Below, one piece after another: positions 1-10,525 of a stretch of DNA of 22,051 nucleotides. A program made the position numbers and the translations under genes. The stretch's first letter is position 1; each line of letters starts with the position of its first letter. The DNA comes from Cryoendolithus antarcticus (Eukaryota; Ascomycota; Dothideomycetes; Cladosporiales; Cladosporiaceae): contig NAJO01000122.1 in NCBI GenBank assembly GCA_002077065.1, positions 1 to 22,051 of the forward strand, read 5' to 3'. The notes below the pieces were generated by a model, which was not told where the DNA came from, made no database searches, and saw only the letters and a list, made by a program, of their open reading frames with translations.

Positions 1-940
1 CCTTCAATGAGCGGCAGCTTCACCGCGAGTAGTGTGTTGAACACAATTGAGGAGGAGATGATCGCTATTGTTAACAAGGTCTGATGCCAGGGCTGTGGCA
101 TATAGGACTCATTGTTGAGAGCAATGAGAGCCTGAATGAGGCCGCCGACCATGAAGCAGACTCCCGCGAGGTAGACCTGCCATCCAACGGCGCTCAGCCA
201 ACCTGGCCCAGCCGTCAGCTCCGTCAGGATCTCAGGCACGTCGAGGGCTTATTCACCAACAAGGTAACTCAAAGGCTTCTGAACACTTGGCCCTGCAAAC
301 TCCGAGACCCAGTGATACTGCCCGCCTGCGGTTGGGGACCTGAGATGTGATCAGCTGCTATGGCCATATTTGAGAGACGGATATTGGAACGCACATGGAT
401 GCAAGCTCCGCAAGACTGGCGTACACGAAAAGCATACCGCAAGCGTCGACGATAAAGCCTGGAAGAATCTTAGTTTCTGCGTCATTCCTCTCTGCTCCGT
501 CTTCAGTGACATACCCCAGAACAAATTGGGCGTCCCGCCATCAATCAGAATCAACTTGAACAAAACTAAGAGGACTTCCCACGAAGCCATGACGGTACTC
601 GCGAAGCCCAGCATCGTCACGAATTTGAAATTGCGCTGTGTACTTGTCAGATCCACAGGGCTCGAATGTCACCTCTCCATGATCTGGCTCATTCATACCC
701 GCAAGACCTGCTTCTTCCCCAGTATTGCTAGAAGCACGGAAGGGTACGATGGTCAGCAAATGTCTCACACAAGAGGTTACGATATCTCAGAGAGGCATCA
801 TAGCCTTCAGACCTACCCATATCTCGTGCATCGGCAGCTGTGCCATGGTACCTCGCAGGTACGGAGTCATCGACCTCGAACTTCCGAGCACCCTGGTCGT
901 ACTCTTCGACTTCCGCTTCAGTCTTCCTGTTGATATTCAT
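1..940 (-). CDS. Amino-acid/GABA permease (Uga4/HNM1-like), 3' end outside window
   Basis: A polytopic plasma-membrane or vacuolar transporter of the APC superfamily, fungal GABA/choline/amino-acid permease branch; the substrate cannot be read from the sequence. Start ATG is at 940-938 with A at -3. I resolve six exons: 940-817, 727-699, 635-515, 458-395, 339-257 and 202-1 (continuing off the left edge). All five introns (54-89 nt) are GT...AG and restore phase exactly. The spliced product (about 207 of a usual 500-540 residues) has a short hydrophilic N-terminus, then LGKKQVLRRNFKFVTMLGFA, which is the signature before and in TM1. LASMSPTAGGQYHWVSEFAG follows, then the TM3/TM4 block GWQVYLAGVCFMVGGLIQAL and ALNNESYMPQPWHQTLLTIA. 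No broken frame is seen. It is divergent from the rhodopsin-domain gene, with about 1 kb between the starts. Family assignment is firm; substrate is not. Confidence 0.93.
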
Positions 941-1983
941 GTTTGTGGATTAGAAGCCTGCAGCGAGTGCAGGCGAAAGCGGTGCGAAGAAAGATAAAGG
1001 CTTAATGCAGGAGTAAGTAAAGACCAAAGTTTGGGAAGTTGCGCGCGGCACAGCGACAGTACCCGATTCTCTCGATTACCTAGATGCATTGCCGACAACG
1101 GGACAACGGATACATCAGGACCTGCACTAGTGAGACCAGGGAGCTATCTGCGTATCTCGTGAGCGAATGACTGGTCCACAACCTAGATCTGCTCTGTGGA
1201 GACGGAACGCGAAGGGAATCTCCTGCACATCAACTCCACGCGAGCATAGCGTGTGAACCACGTTTGGTCCCCCGCGTTCCAGGTTCTAACCGGGCAACGT
1301 GCATGGAAGCTTGCAGGGTTACGACTAATGAACCACTCACTTCCGTTTTCGACGCAGGTGGTCGAGCGTTCAGGAGGTACGATGGCATATGTTTGCTGCC
1401 GGCTGCTACGACAGAGGCTGCTATCGGTCGAGGTTGGAACTTATCTGTCCCGAATGATTGCGTGATGGGTTCCAGTGTGTCATGCTGTTCGACTCCATCC
1501 GCGAATGGAGATAAAAGGATCAGGCCTCGAGCTCACCGGAAAGTGCTGCCCCCACAGAAGACACAGACGCGCAGATTGCGAAACTGGAGATCTGCATTCA
1601 TGCATGGCATTATCTCAACAGACGGAGAAAGTGCTCCGTCTTGATGGCGGAAGCAGCATCCGAGCTCCCCGCGGTCGGGTTTGCGGGAAGCCAGATCCTA
1701 TTCACTGGAGGAAATGCTTCGCTTAGACGTCAATGGCTGTGCTTGGCGCATCCTCCAACACAGGCTCCTCTATCGATGTCTGTCTCCTCCAATCCGCAAA
1801 GATTGCTGCGGAAGTAATCCAGGAGCAATTTAAATATGGATTTGCACCCTCAGGCACAGCATCAGATTTTGCCGGCCGTTGAATTATCGCCAGATTTATG
1901 CCGCTGAGCTGAACTGCACTGGTTGTGAGCGAGATAATATCATCAACCTTGTGTCGAGCTTCGCGAGATCGCGACAACCCATC
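941..1983. other. Divergent intergenic region, no gene seen
   Basis: This 1.04-kb gap separates the divergent starts of the permease and the rhodopsin-domain gene and must hold both promoters. Short open frames occur on both strands (for example 1253-1644 plus and 1977-1723 minus), but none shows a recognisable domain and several lack an ATG. No clear TATA box or tRNA was found. Confidence 0.5.
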
Positions 1984-3484
1984 ATGTCGCCTACGCCACC
2001 AGGCTATCGCGAACCGTTCGAGAGCGTAACGTCAAACGACCACACTGCTTGGATCGTGATCGCGGCCACGTTGGGCACAGTCTACTCGCTCATGTTCTTG
2101 GGCTTCCGAACGTTCATCCGTCGAACCTCTGGCCTAGGTAGACTCAGCTCGGACGACATAGCACTGGGCGCCGCAACCGTGAGTGTCGGATTGCAAGATA
2201 AGAGACTTTTCCCCCAATTCACTGAGCGCTGACGAGATGCCTAGCTCGTTGCGGTCGTCCAGTCCGGGGTCGTCCTTGGAGCGTGTAGCAGTGGATTGGG
2301 CAAGCATTGGCTCTCGCTGGATGCAGAGATGCAGCGAGAGGTTCAGCAGGTCAGACACCGCTCTGTGATAATGCGACTGTGTTCAAAGCCAGCGTTGACA
2401 TCTCGCAGATGACCTACGCGAGCACGCTACTCTTCGTGATCGCACTGGGATTGTAAGTAGATTACTCCCAGAGAATGGCCAGGGTTTCCGTACTTGATCC
2501 GGTGAGAGCGAGTGACAAGTCTCAACGAGCCATCGGCTGACTTGTTCGTCCTGCGTCCAGGTCGAAGACCAGCGTCTTCCTTTTCCTTTTCAATCTGATG
2601 GCCGATCCGATACAAAAGAAGATGCTGAGGATAGTACTCGCGAGCGTGGTCGTCTGGACCGTGGCCTCGTTTTTGGCACTGGCCTTGCAGTGCGACATCA
2701 CCCATGCATGGAAGACCAGCGGAGAGAAGTGTGAGGGCTCGGTGGGTAATAATTCGGAGATGCCGACGTGCACCCTCAAGAACTGACGCCGTGAATAGGC
2801 TCTCAGATGGCAGATAATATCTGCGTTTGACATTCTGCTTGAGGTTCTTGTAATCTGCTTCGCAGGCTACCTTGTCTGGGATGTACAGATCACAAGCTCG
2901 AAGAAATGGACTGTACTCTCGGCTTTCGCTGTCCGCTTACTGTTTGTCGATACTTCTGCGTCCCCAGAAGTCATCTACTTGCTGATCTGATTCACAGCAC
3001 GATCATCACTACAATCTTCCGACTCACCACCTTCAACCAGAGCGCTCTCTCCACCAACCCAACGTTCGAGGCGCAGTTCCAGGTCTGGATCCAAGCTGGC
3101 ATGCACGTCTCGACGATCTCCGCTACCGTCTTGATCCTCCGACCCGTCATCTATAATCTCAACACTAATTACGGCTCCCTCGGTCCCACGATCTCGCACG
3201 CATACGGTGCAGCGTCGCAGGCAACGTACGTTATGAGCAACCTCTCGGGTATGCAGCGATCGAGGCAAGCGGATACGAAGTTTGGACAAAGTCTAGCCGA
3301 GTCGCGAGGGACCGAGAACATCGCATCTGCATCGGTCGGACACGCCCGCAATGGCGCGCATAGGGCGAATGTAGAGACTGAGAGTGTCGAAAGCGGGAGC
3401 AGTCAGCGGATGATAATCAAAAAGAAGACGTCTTGGAAGATAGAAACGTACGATAGGGATGCAGAAAGCGGGCCACGGGAGTAA
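1984..3484 (+). CDS. Fungal rhodopsin-domain integral membrane protein (seven-helix)
   Basis: A seven-helix membrane protein of the large fungal family annotated as rhodopsin-domain or PTH11-like integral membrane proteins. Members are presumed receptors or accessory proteins of secondary-metabolite clusters; no ligand is known here. ATG 1984 is the first in-frame ATG (A at -3). Six exons join in phase: 1984-2178, 2245-2349, 2409-2452, 2561-2741, 2799-2941 and 2998-3484. Introns are 56-108 nt, three with clear CTGAC-type branch sites. The product is about 384 residues. TM1 is near residues 17-37, followed by the conserved SSDDIALGAAT block. Later landmarks are GLSKTSVFLFLFNLM, the WKTSGEKCEG loop cysteine, and ALRWQIISAFDILLEVLVIC with GYLVWDVQ. 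The C-terminal tail of roughly 115 residues is hydrophilic and Ser/Arg rich, as is usual. All exons are intact. No cluster enzymes are visible nearby, so its role stays open. Confidence 0.9.
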
Positions 3485-3847
3485 GAGCTGCGTGTGTATA
3501 TGTACTATAGCCTGTACGAATACCAGGATGCTTCTCAGTTGGGCTACGATTCCCACTGAGTATCCTTACACGAGCGCCCGCATTTTTATGAACCTTCAGC
3601 GCAAGAGCATCGCAGCCTTGGCCGGCACTCATATTGACTCGATTAGTCGGTCATTTTGCTGAACGGAACGCCATCGATGGACGGCGCGAACGGACTTCAT
3701 TGGAGCGAGCAGGCATATGATCATTTGTATGCTAGTAATCCTACACTTTGCGTGCTTCATCATCTTCGTGTCGTCGTTCTAACGCGTATCTGCGGCCAAT
3801 TCAGACCTTCCTCGAATACGGTTGACTGACATTGCTGCATCTAGACG
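3485..3847. other. Intergenic, possible 5' intron end at 3844
   Basis: No domain-bearing frame is seen. Immediately before the next gene, TTGACTGAC and a CTAG ending at 3844 look like a branch site and 3' splice site. Bases after GTATGC near 3727 could therefore be a 5'-UTR or first intron. I could not fix an upstream exon. Confidence 0.35.
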
Positions 3848-4406
3848 ATGCCATCGAAAGCGAAGCTCAAGGCAGAGATGCCACGAGGTTCGATTCGCGC
3901 CACGTTGAGCGAAGTATCACCAATCGCTACGAAGACCGCGCCTCGCAAGTCGCTCAAATGCGAAAGTGCTCCAACCACGATGATCAAGGGAGATCAAGAA
4001 AGCTCCTTTGACGACTGTCTGAAAGGCGACACAGTATCGAGGGGGGGCGGTCGCGAAGGAGCAACGTTCGAACTTGGAACAAGGCACATCGTCCAGCGCT
4101 AGAGTCCAACATGAGGCAAAATCGGACGACAGCGACTGGAATATCCTTAACGGTATCTTTGACCATCTGAAGAGACCTCTGAAACGGTGATTTCTCAAGT
4201 CGGTAGGCTTACGATTGCGCTCGCACGGCGACTTAAAACCCATTGACGGAATGCTTCATATCGTTGACCATGCTGTGTCGAAGATCGTGTGCGCGCAGCG
4301 CGAGAACTTTGACGCTATCAGGGATCAACTTGGAGACATGCAGGAACAACTCAACCGCAAAGAATCAGGCGGCACAACTGTAAACGTAAGGTCAACGCCT
4401 GAGTAG
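3848..4406 (+). pseudogene. Unknown small hydrophilic protein, one apparent frameshift
   Basis: Not recognised. The ATG at 3848 opens a Lys/Ser-rich frame (starting MPSKAKLKAEMPRGS) that runs to a G7 run at 4041-4047. After the run a second frame carries on without a stop through VAKEQRSNLEQGTSSS and KSDDSDWNILN. A 54-nt GTATCT...GTAG intron at 4153-4206 is exactly in phase. The last exon encodes LKPIDGMLHIVDHAV and a probable short helix ending before the stop at 4406. Joining everything needs a one-base shift at the G run. That could be a sequencing error in a homopolymer, a real inactivating indel, or a sign that my first exon is wrong, since a competing open frame from 3847 also looks protein-like. 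No transmembrane segment or signal peptide is seen. Its 3' end is only about 15 bp from that of the convergent RTA1 remnant. Confidence 0.4.
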
Positions 4407-4421
4407 CTTGGCCGCACGTGT

Positions 4422-4877
4422 TCAGTGATCGTTCGCCGCCTCTACCGGCACACTTGCTACCAAGAACAACACACCATAGCTTGGCTTGTATGCCTGATTG
4501 TCCTCTAGTATGCCTTGAGGTTTGACCGACGCGGCCCTTCTCTCGAGTCGTGGACTTGCTTGGGTTTCACCTCTGTTGTACGACGACAGGCGACGCACCA
4601 TATGTGTTCTTCCCAAGTATCCTGCAAACTCTAGTAGGCATCCAAATGCCACCGTTGCCATCCATGTCTATGTCTTGAAGTACGTCCCGAGCGCCAGCTG
4701 CGCAACGCTACACAGGCCAAAGACCGCGCAGAATATCACACTCGCCCATAGCACCGGGTAATATCCGTAAGTCGTCGCTTCGACAGGACATTCTGGCGAG
4801 ACGTCGAAGCAGGTGTTGTAAGAGGCCGTCGTCGTTGACCTGACGTCCAGGGATGGAGGCGCGAAAGGTGAGTGCAA
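4422..4877 (-). pseudogene. RTA1-family membrane protein, truncated, in-frame stop
   Basis: Remnant of an RTA1-like protein, a seven-helix fungal family linked to lipid translocation and resistance to 7-aminocholesterol and azoles. The N-terminal signature is clear on the minus strand: CFDVSPECPVEATTYGYYP, then a first helix PVLWASVIFCAVFGLCSVAQ. After LALGTYFKT comes a TAG at 4670-4668, and the same frame continues with TWMATVAFGCLLEFAGYLGR, the conserved second helix. A 105-nt intron (4598-4494, in phase) may join this to YGVLFLVASVPVEAA, which resembles the start of helix 3, before a TGA at 4424. The remaining four helices are missing, so about 130 of a usual 300 residues survive. The true start is unresolved: no ATG lies in frame just upstream, and 4877 is only the edge of the open frame. 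A tandem ACATAG/ACATGG unit surrounds the stop. Confidence 0.75.
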
Positions 4878-7852
4878 CCCATTTCGACGGGTGACCGCGG
4901 CATTTCATTGGAACGCTAGTAGGATGAGATGAGCTGGCCTCGCTTCGCCGCCGAACATGCCTGCTGGTACCCTCGCTTGGATGCACGTCGATGGCCGTCA
5001 CGGAAGCGCGCAAAGCCGAGATCTCCCGAGATTATCAAGGGCCGAGACGGACGACGCCAACAAAGCCATCAAAAGCTCACTGACCGCGTGGTAATTCTAC
5101 CATGCGAATAACGTCCATCCCTGTGTCGCGAGACACCCTGTGTAACGAGACATTCTCACGCCGCTGACCTCTCACTCACGCTCTCAGTGATGTTCTGATA
5201 TGCGATCTGTCTCTTGTGATTCCGCACTCATTCCTCTATAAGAACAACAACACGCGACGGAGCTATTCGCGGTGTCGGTAGTGCTATCAATGGGTTCGTC
5301 GGCCACGTCTATTATGCCTTCAGCTCTTCAGCTCACGTAGAGACAGACTAGCGCGCAGATAAGGTCGAAAGTAGGTTCCTTAGGTCCGTCACAGCAGTCA
5401 ACATGCCCTGCATGTGGCTGCATGTAGACTCTGTCTATTTCTAGCTGGCGCTGAGCAGTTGCAGGTGTCGGACTGGGCTCTTGGAAGAGCAACTCTCTAG
5501 CGCGGATGGCTATAGCCGTTGCCAAGAGCCACCGAAGTATCGCGATCCTTGCCCACGCCTTCGAAGAGTTGGCAAGTGCAAAACGCTCCCGAGGCTGCAG
5601 GTTGGTGCATCTCGCGCGATCATTGGCTCAAGGTATGGTACAGCTCGAAGATTCACTCCCAGCGTCATCAGGCAATGATCTATATTTCCGTATCAAGCAG
5701 ATCTCTTACAGAGGTGCGCACGTGTATGGCCGCGCGATTGTTGTTTCTGGGATCCTTGAATCAAGCCTTACAAGTGCGATCTGACTCCAAACGCCAGAAA
5801 CTGGGGCCACTCGCCATGATTGCACGCGAGCAAGCGTCATCTGGCTAGCAGTCTCGTTGCCTCGCCACCGAGACGGGTGAGGGACTGGCGACATCATGGA
5901 GACATCGCAGCCTTGGGAAAACAGGGCGTGCAGTCTGGGTCAGCAAGACATTGCGGCGGCGCTACAGTTGCGCCAGTCGGTAAGCACATCGTCGTTGCGA
6001 GTTGTAGCTTGGCGCAGCATCGGGAGCCGCCGCCAAAGCAACCCAAGTACTCATGAGGCACGCAATCGCGATACTGAGCGACACTCAGCATGAGCACTCG
6101 CCGTGTAGCAAGCCCGAAGAGGCTGGCCTACACTAAAGGACTGTGGTCCTTGCAATGCTGGCTCTTCTCGTGGTCGTCCAGCAGCTCGTCGGGTGCAGCA
6201 AATGTCCTGAACTATCAGCATTGGGCCAAATGAGGCTGCCATCGTGATCACTGGCTAGTGCTGAAGGAGACGACCGGACTACCACCTCACCCCGAACCAA
6301 CACTGACATAAATGTAACGTCCACTATCACAAAGCCACACGAGGCTGGCTCTACTCAGCGTGGTTCAGAGGCCACATATTACGGAACGCATAGCGTGCCA
6401 CCGCCCAAAAACGGCATATCTTGACGTGTGTCGCCAGCTGCGATGGCTAACACCGCGACGTAATTAGGCTGGGATGCCTTCCAGGTAGCATGGGCAGTGC
6501 GAGAGCTGGAGCGGTAACGCCTTCGCGACGCTTCAATGTTCGCGAGCTTACGGAGCGCAATGTGTACTGGCGCGACCCGGGCACAGCGCAAGTATACGTG
6601 ACGACAATCAAATGGCGATGGCAAACAGTGGACGTCAACGTTGATCGGCTGCAAGCTGCTCATGCATGATGTGTTGTGCAGTTACTAGACCCCGCATTGA
6701 ACCGGATATCCAATTCATCTGGGCATGAAGCAACCGAGTCGTTTTCTGTCCTACTACCTTCAAGTAGGTACTAATGTAGTGTTGTAGCTGACGAGCTACA
6801 AGCTCGACGCCTTGCGCGACCTTCGTGACCTAGATTGATACAGATTCTACCTGCAGCTTCAATGTAATGTGAACGCCGTCACTATTCTATAAGACTGCTA
6901 GAGAACGGAGCTTGCTATTGTGTAGGTAGGATAGTATGTAGACCCTGACCGGCCTCGGGGAGATGGAAAGAAGGCAAAGAAGGCAAATGCGAGCGAAGCT
7001 AACAGAGACGTGGCTGCACGGCGGCTGCATGTGGGCGGCTCAGCTTGAGAGGCCGCCTGCGGCTTGCCTTTCGATCTCGCGAAGGCGGTTGGCGTCATCC
7101 ATCCAATAGGTCTGAGGCAGTTACAGTGGCTCGCAAGTACGCCGTTTCAGAGCAGGCGCGGTATATGCTGCTTTGCCCGCCCTGGCTCTAAAGTATCCTT
7201 TCTCCTGAACACTACAACGAAGCGTGCAAGTCCTAGGCTGCGCACGGTAAGTTGATCCCCGAGCGACTTCACCCAACCCCCAACCAAACGATTTCGCACC
7301 GAATCATCAGAACATCACATATGTGTTTGCTGGTGAGGTGTTCAAGTAATAAGGTAGAGAACGTGCGTGTCGCACTTGTTGACTGCTTGTCTGGAAGATG
7401 CGGATCCAATGCTGACAGAGTTGCAGCCTCAGGAACCCAGAAACGTCCGGCGCAAAGGCAGCATCGGCTTCGTCATACGAGGATGCAAAGCAGCTCCACT
7501 CGTTCAGCTTGGGCGCATCCCCAAGACGGAGCACCGACTCTCTACGAGTCTGGTGCCTTTGGACTGACAGATGCAAGACACTGGACGTCACGTGATGCGG
7601 CTGGAAACCCGGTAAGCGGCGGCTTTATCGGGGACGGCCGCGAGGCCGCACGAGGCAACTTGATGTGTCACCCAGCAATGTAAGTCAGAAGGAGGCGCCC
7701 GCCCGCCGCTCTAGTCTGTCATCGATGGCCTCTTCCACAGGCAACGCGCTTACTCACAGTATGGTGCCTAGCTGACAGGCACATAAAGTGATGGCGAAGT
7801 GGGTGCACACAGCTGTGACACTTGTTCGCACTCGACAACATCTAGTCCAAGA
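4878..7852. other. Gene-poor 3-kb stretch upstream of the Est1-type gene
   Basis: I see no supportable gene. Open frames of 60-143 codons on both strands (such as 5506-5784 plus, 6663-6379 minus and 7252-7683 plus) carry no recognisable motif and overlap each other. Base composition is ordinary, not AT-rich, so RIP-decayed transposon sequence is not obvious. No tRNA cloverleaf was found. The last few hundred bases must hold the promoter and 5' leader of the Est1-type gene. Confidence 0.4.
7588..7595. promoter_or_regulatory. TCACGTGA palindrome upstream of the Est1-type gene
   Basis: A perfect 8-bp palindrome containing the CACGTG E-box, 258 bp before the start ATG. In fungi such sites are bound by bHLH factors such as Cbf1-type proteins. 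Placement fits a promoter element, but one 8-mer can occur by chance; a second copy lies inside the Argonaute ORF at 11684-11691. Confidence 0.35.
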
Positions 7853-10525
7853 ATGATGCACGACGAGCTTCGCGACGAATACACACCGTCGTCCCAAGCC
7901 TCTCATGATAGTCGCGCCTCGCTGGAGCCGTCGCCCGACGCACCCGGTTTCGACAAGTTGCGCCTCCAGACAGAGACGCCACCTGGCTTGGACACCGCTC
8001 GCACATACGAATCCCAGCCTGCCTCCAGCGGATTGAACAAACGCTTCGCGGATGGCGAGCCGGACTACAGAGCAGCCAAGAGATCACCTAGCTGTGAACC
8101 GGGCTTCGGCCCTAATCACGGTAGACGCAGTGCTGCGCCACATTGTAGACCCTATGTGCGTGCAACATCGCACCTTGTGTCGCCGAGAGCAGGCAACACA
8201 CCATGCCGTATCATAACCAAGTGTGGGGTAAGTCGCTCTGTGCAACTCACCAAGGGCCAAGCCATGGACTTCATGTTCCAGCACAAGGACTCTGGATATT
8301 GCACCATGGACTGTACTGGGCCTGTGCACCTGCAGCGTGACTACCAAAGCCAGCCTCCAAAGGACATGTTGAGTGTCAATGACGATGGCAGGATGGCTCA
8401 GTACGGCGGTCGTGGCAAAAGGAACTACGCAGCGACGGAGCAGTCTGTGACTTCGCTACGCTCTCAGCCGGAGACCATTCCTGTTTCGCGGGAGCAGCTC
8501 GCCGTGGAAGTGAAGGGCATTTATGCCGGACTGGTTATGGTGGAGGCGAAGTGCGTCAACATTGATAATCAAAAAGCTGCTGACCTGCAGGAGAAGTTGA
8601 GTCCCGAGCAGTGGCAAGCACTTATTGCCTTACACCGTACAGTAGTTTACGAACACCATGACTTCCTCATGGCTACTCAGCATCCCGCAGCGACGCCTGC
8701 CCTTCGCGGACTGGCAACCAAGTATTGTATGCCTGCTCGGATGTGGAAGCATGGTATTCATGCCTTCCTCGAGGTGCTCAGATATCGCAGGCCTGAATCT
8801 CAGGAGTACATGTTGTCGTTCATCTACCTTGCCTACCAAATGATGGCTCTGCTGCTTGAGACGGTATCCAGCTTCACCGACACCTGGACGGAGTGCCTTG
8901 GGGATCTGGCTCGCTACCGCATGGCAATTGAAGAGGATAAGGAGTCGCACGCTGCTTGGGGTGACGTTGCACGCAGCTGGTACCAGATGGCGTCTGATAG
9001 GCACCCTGCAGTGGGCCGACTCTATCATCACCTCGGGATTTTGCAGCGACCTTCTTTGTGCAAGCTTTACTACTATTCGAGGTCATTGACATCGGTGATT
9101 CCGTTCTACAACGCTCGGGAGTCGCTTACCACGCTGTGCGCTCCGATCTTGAAGGATGATCAGGCTCTCAAGAACCGCAGCCATTCCGCGGAGGCCATGG
9201 CTATCTGCTTCAGCGCTCGAGTGTTCGCCGGTCAGTCCGAGGAGATTATCATCCGTGACGGGCAACTTGCACTCTCACTCCTCGACAAACAGCCAAGCAT
9301 CAAAATCGCCTCCTACGGTGTGCACCTTGTCGTCACCAGCATTGCTGCACTTCTCAGTTTTGGCGCACCCGAGAACCACTATCGGCAAATGTTCGACAAC
9401 GCACTGAACTATCAGATCCACGTCAACCGATCTGACGATCCCGCCCCCAAGAATTACGTTATCGGCGCTTATTTGGATCTTTCGCGTTCTCTACGGCCTC
9501 TTTCTTTCGTCACGGAGTTTCTGTACACTGCTATCAATACGGTAGTGCGGCGGCACATTTCGAAGAACGACATCCAGGACTTGCTTCCATCCATCCACAT
9601 ATCACTCGCTTGGCTCTCTGCTGTTCACACCTTGCGGTCTCGCTTCCAATCCAACGACCCGCTGCTGAAGACAATCACTCATTTGATCGACGACTCGAAT
9701 CTGGACTGGTCCGCAGTTGCGGAACTTCTGAATGCAACGGCTACCACCTATCCGATCACGTCTCGGATCGAGCTGTTCGCGCGTCAGGGTATGTTCCCTA
9801 CGGGTGGCAAGCCATTGCATGAGGACTACTCAATACGAGGACTGGTGTGGGCGCAGTGGTATTTCAGTGCAGATTGGTTCGCTGGCATGGAAAACGATGA
9901 TGGCTCTCGCGCGCTCGACGACGCCGTTAAGAAGACTGCACGGGCTGAGCGTGCTATCTGGCTTGGGTTGAGGATAGCGAGACAACCTGGATGCTTCTTA
10001 CGATACGATGAGTCGACAAAGCGGTTTTCGGCAGCGAACGTGAACTCAGTCGCCACAGTCAAAACCGAGACCACTTTGTCCTCTCGTGCGAGCTCGACTT
10101 CACCGCGCGCGTCGACACGTTCCTCGCTCGAGAGTGACTTTGTCCTGGTCTCGCAGCCTCCGTCGCCACCAGCGGGCCTGACTTACGCGAGCGTGGCTGC
10201 TGACACGACTGCATATGCCACATCCAGCCGGCCAACGTTCAACACAATCCTCCCTAAGGTCCATGTCAAGCGCCAGTACAAGCCGCCGAGCAGGCTCATC
10301 AAGCGCTGTTCGGACTCGGAGGTGAAGGTGAAAGTCGAGGAGGGAACGGAGGTCAGTTGTTACGTGCGGGAACTTCGCCTTCGCTTCAATTCCACATCAA
10401 CCACTTCGACCGTCATGTGTCTGGCGGGAGGCTTGCTCGATATGGCGGGAAGACGAGGGTCGTCGCTTTGGTCACTGGCGTCAGGGGACGGGTGCGTGAT
10501 TTCTGGGTCTCCGCGATCCTTGTAG
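7853..10525 (+). CDS. Est1-type DNA/RNA-binding domain protein (Est1/Ebs1/Smg7-like)
   Basis: A member of the fungal Est1/Ebs1/Smg5-7-like group, whose characterised relatives act in telomerase recruitment or nonsense-mediated mRNA decay. The exact role here is unknown. The single open frame starts at ATG 7853 (ATG 7856 follows directly; A at -3) and gives 890 residues. The frame is open upstream to 7799 but has no earlier ATG. Residues 1-205 are low-complexity and hydrophilic. From about 216 the conserved block begins: LAVEVKGIYAGLVMVEAKCV, then EQWQALIALHRTVVYEHHDF, KYCMPARMWKHGIHAFLEVL and GRLYHHLGILQRPSLCKLYY. The Est1 DNA/RNA-binding domain follows with SVIPFYNARESLTTLCAPIL and ends near residue 725 around the AERAIWLGLRIARQPG block. 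The tail is Ser/Thr rich with basic and acidic patches. The last ~60 codons after EEGTEV look less protein-like; a GTCAGT near 10351 could be an unrecognised donor. No lesion is seen in the domain. Confidence 0.9.
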   Translation: MMHDELRDEYTPSSQASHDSRASLEPSPDAPGFDKLRLQTETPPGLDTARTYESQPASSGLNKRFADGEPDYRAAKRSPSCEPGFGPNHGRRSAAPHCRPYVRATSHLVSPRAGNTPCRIITKCGVSRSVQLTKGQAMDFMFQHKDSGYCTMDCTGPVHLQRDYQSQPPKDMLSVNDDGRMAQYGGRGKRNYAATEQSVTSLRSQPETIPVSREQLAVEVKGIYAGLVMVEAKCVNIDNQKAADLQEKLSPEQWQALIALHRTVVYEHHDFLMATQHPAATPALRGLATKYCMPARMWKHGIHAFLEVLRYRRPESQEYMLSFIYLAYQMMALLLETVSSFTDTWTECLGDLARYRMAIEEDKESHAAWGDVARSWYQMASDRHPAVGRLYHHLGILQRPSLCKLYYYSRSLTSVIPFYNARESLTTLCAPILKDDQALKNRSHSAEAMAICFSARVFAGQSEEIIIRDGQLALSLLDKQPSIKIASYGVHLVVTSIAALLSFGAPENHYRQMFDNALNYQIHVNRSDDPAPKNYVIGAYLDLSRSLRPLSFVTEFLYTAINTVVRRHISKNDIQDLLPSIHISLAWLSAVHTLRSRFQSNDPLLKTITHLIDDSNLDWSAVAELLNATATTYPITSRIELFARQGMFPTGGKPLHEDYSIRGLVWAQWYFSADWFAGMENDDGSRALDDAVKKTARAERAIWLGLRIARQPGCFLRYDESTKRFSAANVNSVATVKTETTLSSRASSTSPRASTRSSLESDFVLVSQPPSPPAGLTYASVAADTTAYATSSRPTFNTILPKVHVKRQYKPPSRLIKRCSDSEVKVKVEEGTEVSCYVRELRLRFNSTSTTSTVMCLAGGLLDMAGRRGSSLWSLASGDGCVISGSPRSL

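Noticed and set aside
370..933. 187-codon plus-strand open frame
   Set aside because: Antisense to the spliced permease exons, whose homology and phased introns are clear; no motif of its own.
7252..7683. 143-codon plus-strand frame starting at an ATG before the Est1-type gene
   Set aside because: No recognisable domain, basic low-complexity composition, and overlapped by a minus-strand frame of similar quality.
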